This document shows positions 62,697 through 64,000 of a DNA stretch of 64,000 bases, in pieces. A program made the translations under genes and the position numbers. The stretch lies in the NCBI GenBank assembly GCA_036156195.1, contig JAYZUZ010000018.1:231108-295107 (forward strand), in the 5' to 3' direction. Every line of letters starts with the position of its first letter. Position 1 is the stretch's first letter. Origin of the DNA: Abyssibacter sp036156195. GTDB taxonomy: Bacteria > Pseudomonadota > Gammaproteobacteria > Nevskiales > OUC007. The notes beneath the pieces were generated by a model. It saw only the letters and a program-made list of their open reading frames with translations. It was not told the DNA's origin and ran no database searches.

Positions 62697-63716
62697 TTAA
62701 GCAACCTTGTACTCACGAAGCAATTGCTCCAGCGGCACACCGCCCGCACGGTGCTGCTCCCAGATCCAGGCATCTTCGACGATGCTCCGAAGATCCGAGC
62801 GTTTGGGCCGCCAGCCGAGCTTGCGCATGGCCGCTTCAGGGTTAGCTACCAGACTCGGAGGATCACCAGGTCGACGCGGCCCATAAGCGACCGGGATCTC
62901 ACACTCAGAAACTTGACTCGCAGTCTCCACAATCTCACGAACGGAATGTCCGCGACCGGTCCCAAGGTTGAAAGCACCGGAGGTGCATCCCCCGAGCAAT
63001 GCTCGATATCCTAGGTAGTGCGCTTCACATAAGTCCTCAACATGCAGGAAATCGCGCACGCAGGTACCGTCTGGAGTCCCCCAGTCAGTGCCATTCACTG
63101 TGAGACAGCCCCGCTTGCCCATAGCTGCATGTAGAGCATTGGGAATTAGATGGGTCTCGGGTTCATGGCGCTCACCCAGCCCGAGTTGTGGAGATGCTCC
63201 AGACGCATTGAAGTAGCGGAAAGACATGTACTGCATGCCGTACGCTGCTTCGAAGTCTGGTAGCGCCAACTCAACCAACCACTTGCTACGCCCGTAAGGG
63301 TTGACCGGGTGCTTTGGATGTCTTTCGTCCAACGGAATTTCGATAGGGTTACCGTAGACTGCTGCCGTAGATGAAAAGATGAAGCGCTTAACCCCGGCTT
63401 TCGCCGCTACAGACGCAAGAGTCAACGTCCGTGACGTATTATTCAAATAATACTCAGCAGGATCCCGTATGGACTCGGCAACACTGATCGAACCCGCTAG
63501 ATGAATAATAGTAGTGATACTACGGTCGGCGATCAGGGTGGAGACAAGCTCCGAATCACCCATGTCACCGTAGATGAAGTCCCCATACTTGACGGCGTCC
63601 CGGTAGCCGGTGCTGAGATTATCCAAGGTCGTGACGTTGAGCCCTTTCCGAACCAGCAATGCCACCATGTGGGAGCCAATGTAGCCAGCTCCCCCAACGA
63701 CTAATACGTTATCCAT
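62697..63716 (-). CDS. galE: UDP-glucose 4-epimerase
   Basis: 339 aa from the ATG at 63716 (MDNVLVVGGAGYIGSHMV). Extended SDR with NAD motif GGAGYIGSH, FSSTAAVYG (catalytic Ser/Thr), the YGRSKWLVE Tyr-Lys pair, FRYFNASGA and GTCVRDFLHVEDL. Interconverts UDP-glucose and UDP-galactose for polysaccharide. The preceding 29 in-frame codons are not family-like. Reads toward the tRNA pair. Confidence 0.95.
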   Translation of the reverse strand: MDNVLVVGGAGYIGSHMVALLVRKGLNVTTLDNLSTGYRDAVKYGDFIYGDMGDSELVSTLIADRSITTIIHLAGSISVAESIRDPAEYYLNNTSRTLTLASVAAKAGVKRFIFSSTAAVYGNPIEIPLDERHPKHPVNPYGRSKWLVELALPDFEAAYGMQYMSFRYFNASGASPQLGLGERHEPETHLIPNALHAAMGKRGCLTVNGTDWGTPDGTCVRDFLHVEDLCEAHYLGYRALLGGCTSGAFNLGTGRGHSVREIVETASQVSECEIPVAYGPRRPGDPPSLVANPEAAMRKLGWRPKRSDLRSIVEDAWIWEQHRAGGVPLEQLLREYKVA

Positions 63717-63945
63717 GCAATCGAGATCACTTGTATCTATCCACGAACCCCAATATACAGCAGGCCACGCCACGCCACACCTCACTATTGTGCGCTGCAT
63801 CACCGTTGAGTCATTGCAAGGTTATCCAACTAGGCAACAGTTCAAAAGTTGTGTTTCTGGAGGCGAGTGATCTCGTAAGCTTCCCCATACGGGCGACAGG
63901 TAGGAAGTAGAACTTTCTGGCACATTGCCAGCCAGGAGGTTTGAA

Positions 63946-64000
63946 ATGAAGAAGTCCCGATTCAGCGAGTCACAGATTGTCGCGATCCTGAAGGAAGCGG
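63946..64000 (+). CDS. IS3-family transposase OrfA, start only (cut by window end)
   Basis: 18 codons after a strong AGGAGG site, reading MKKSRFSESQIVAILKEA, the standard N-terminus of IS3-family (IS407/IS2-like) OrfA helix-turn-helix proteins. It marks an insertion sequence entering the window on the right. The left terminal inverted repeat should lie in 63717-63945, but I cannot place it without the right end. Confidence 0.8.
   Translation, partial: MKKSRFSESQIVAILKEA

Noticed and set aside
63717..63945. Left terminal inverted repeat of the IS3 element
   Set aside because: Several TG-starting stretches are possible, but without the right end in the window none can be confirmed.

Overview
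The window reads as chromosome from a GC-rich gammaproteobacterium. The core gene orders glyA-nrdR-ribD-ribE-ribBX-ribH-nusB-thiL-pgpA and fmdB-DUF502-aspS are typical of that class. The lipid and hydrophobic-compound genes (FadL-like porin, DUF1302/DUF1329/RND cluster, sterol-desaturase family, styrene-oxide-isomerase-like protein) suggest a marine or hydrocarbon-associated lineage such as Nevskiales/Salinisphaerales. That placement is inference; no rRNA or other species marker is present.

Layout. 1-8.3 kb: a giant Calx-beta repeat surface protein with a GlyGly-CTERM-like tail, behind a FadL-family outer-membrane protein. 8.7-9.8 kb: an orphan MinD/FlhG-like ATPase. 9.9-23.6 kb, minus strand: a tightly packed six-gene export operon made of TolC, a periplasmic adaptor, a 2452-aa LEPR-XLL/RTX-like giant protein, a DUF3467 protein, a membrane adaptor with a large cytosolic domain, and an M50 metalloprotease-adaptor fusion. 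It lacks the ABC ATPase expected in type I secretion and is the best candidate here for an undescribed system. 23.8-27 kb: a dienoyl-CoA-isomerase-like crotonase, a StyC-like membrane isomerase, an MddA-like methyltransferase and a diiron-type hydrolase. 27.5-34 kb: tRNA-Pro, folD, a DUF3369 response regulator with its sensor kinase, an AraC regulator, an SRPBCC protein and a sterol-desaturase-family hydroxylase.

34-46 kb, minus strand: housekeeping genes for riboflavin, thiamine, folate/serine and NAD synthesis, NrdR, NusB, AspRS and an Ig-like lipoprotein translationally overlapped with aspS. 46.7-57.5 kb, plus strand: two near-duplicate 820-aa DUF1302 outer-membrane proteins, DUF1329, a YCF48-type propeller protein and an RND/MMPL transporter, which together look like a trans-envelope lipid transport system. 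It has an internal terminator between the DUF1329 and YCF48 genes and a strong terminator at its end.

57.6-64 kb: a nucleotide-sugar and polysaccharide segment (gmd, fcl, a divergent GT4 glycosyltransferase, ugd, galE) interrupted by a tRNA-Ala/tRNA-Glu pair, with the start of an IS3-family transposase at the right edge. Function calls rest on motif recognition by eye; no database search was run. Start codons were moved from the longest frame where a ribosome binding site or family length favoured an internal start.
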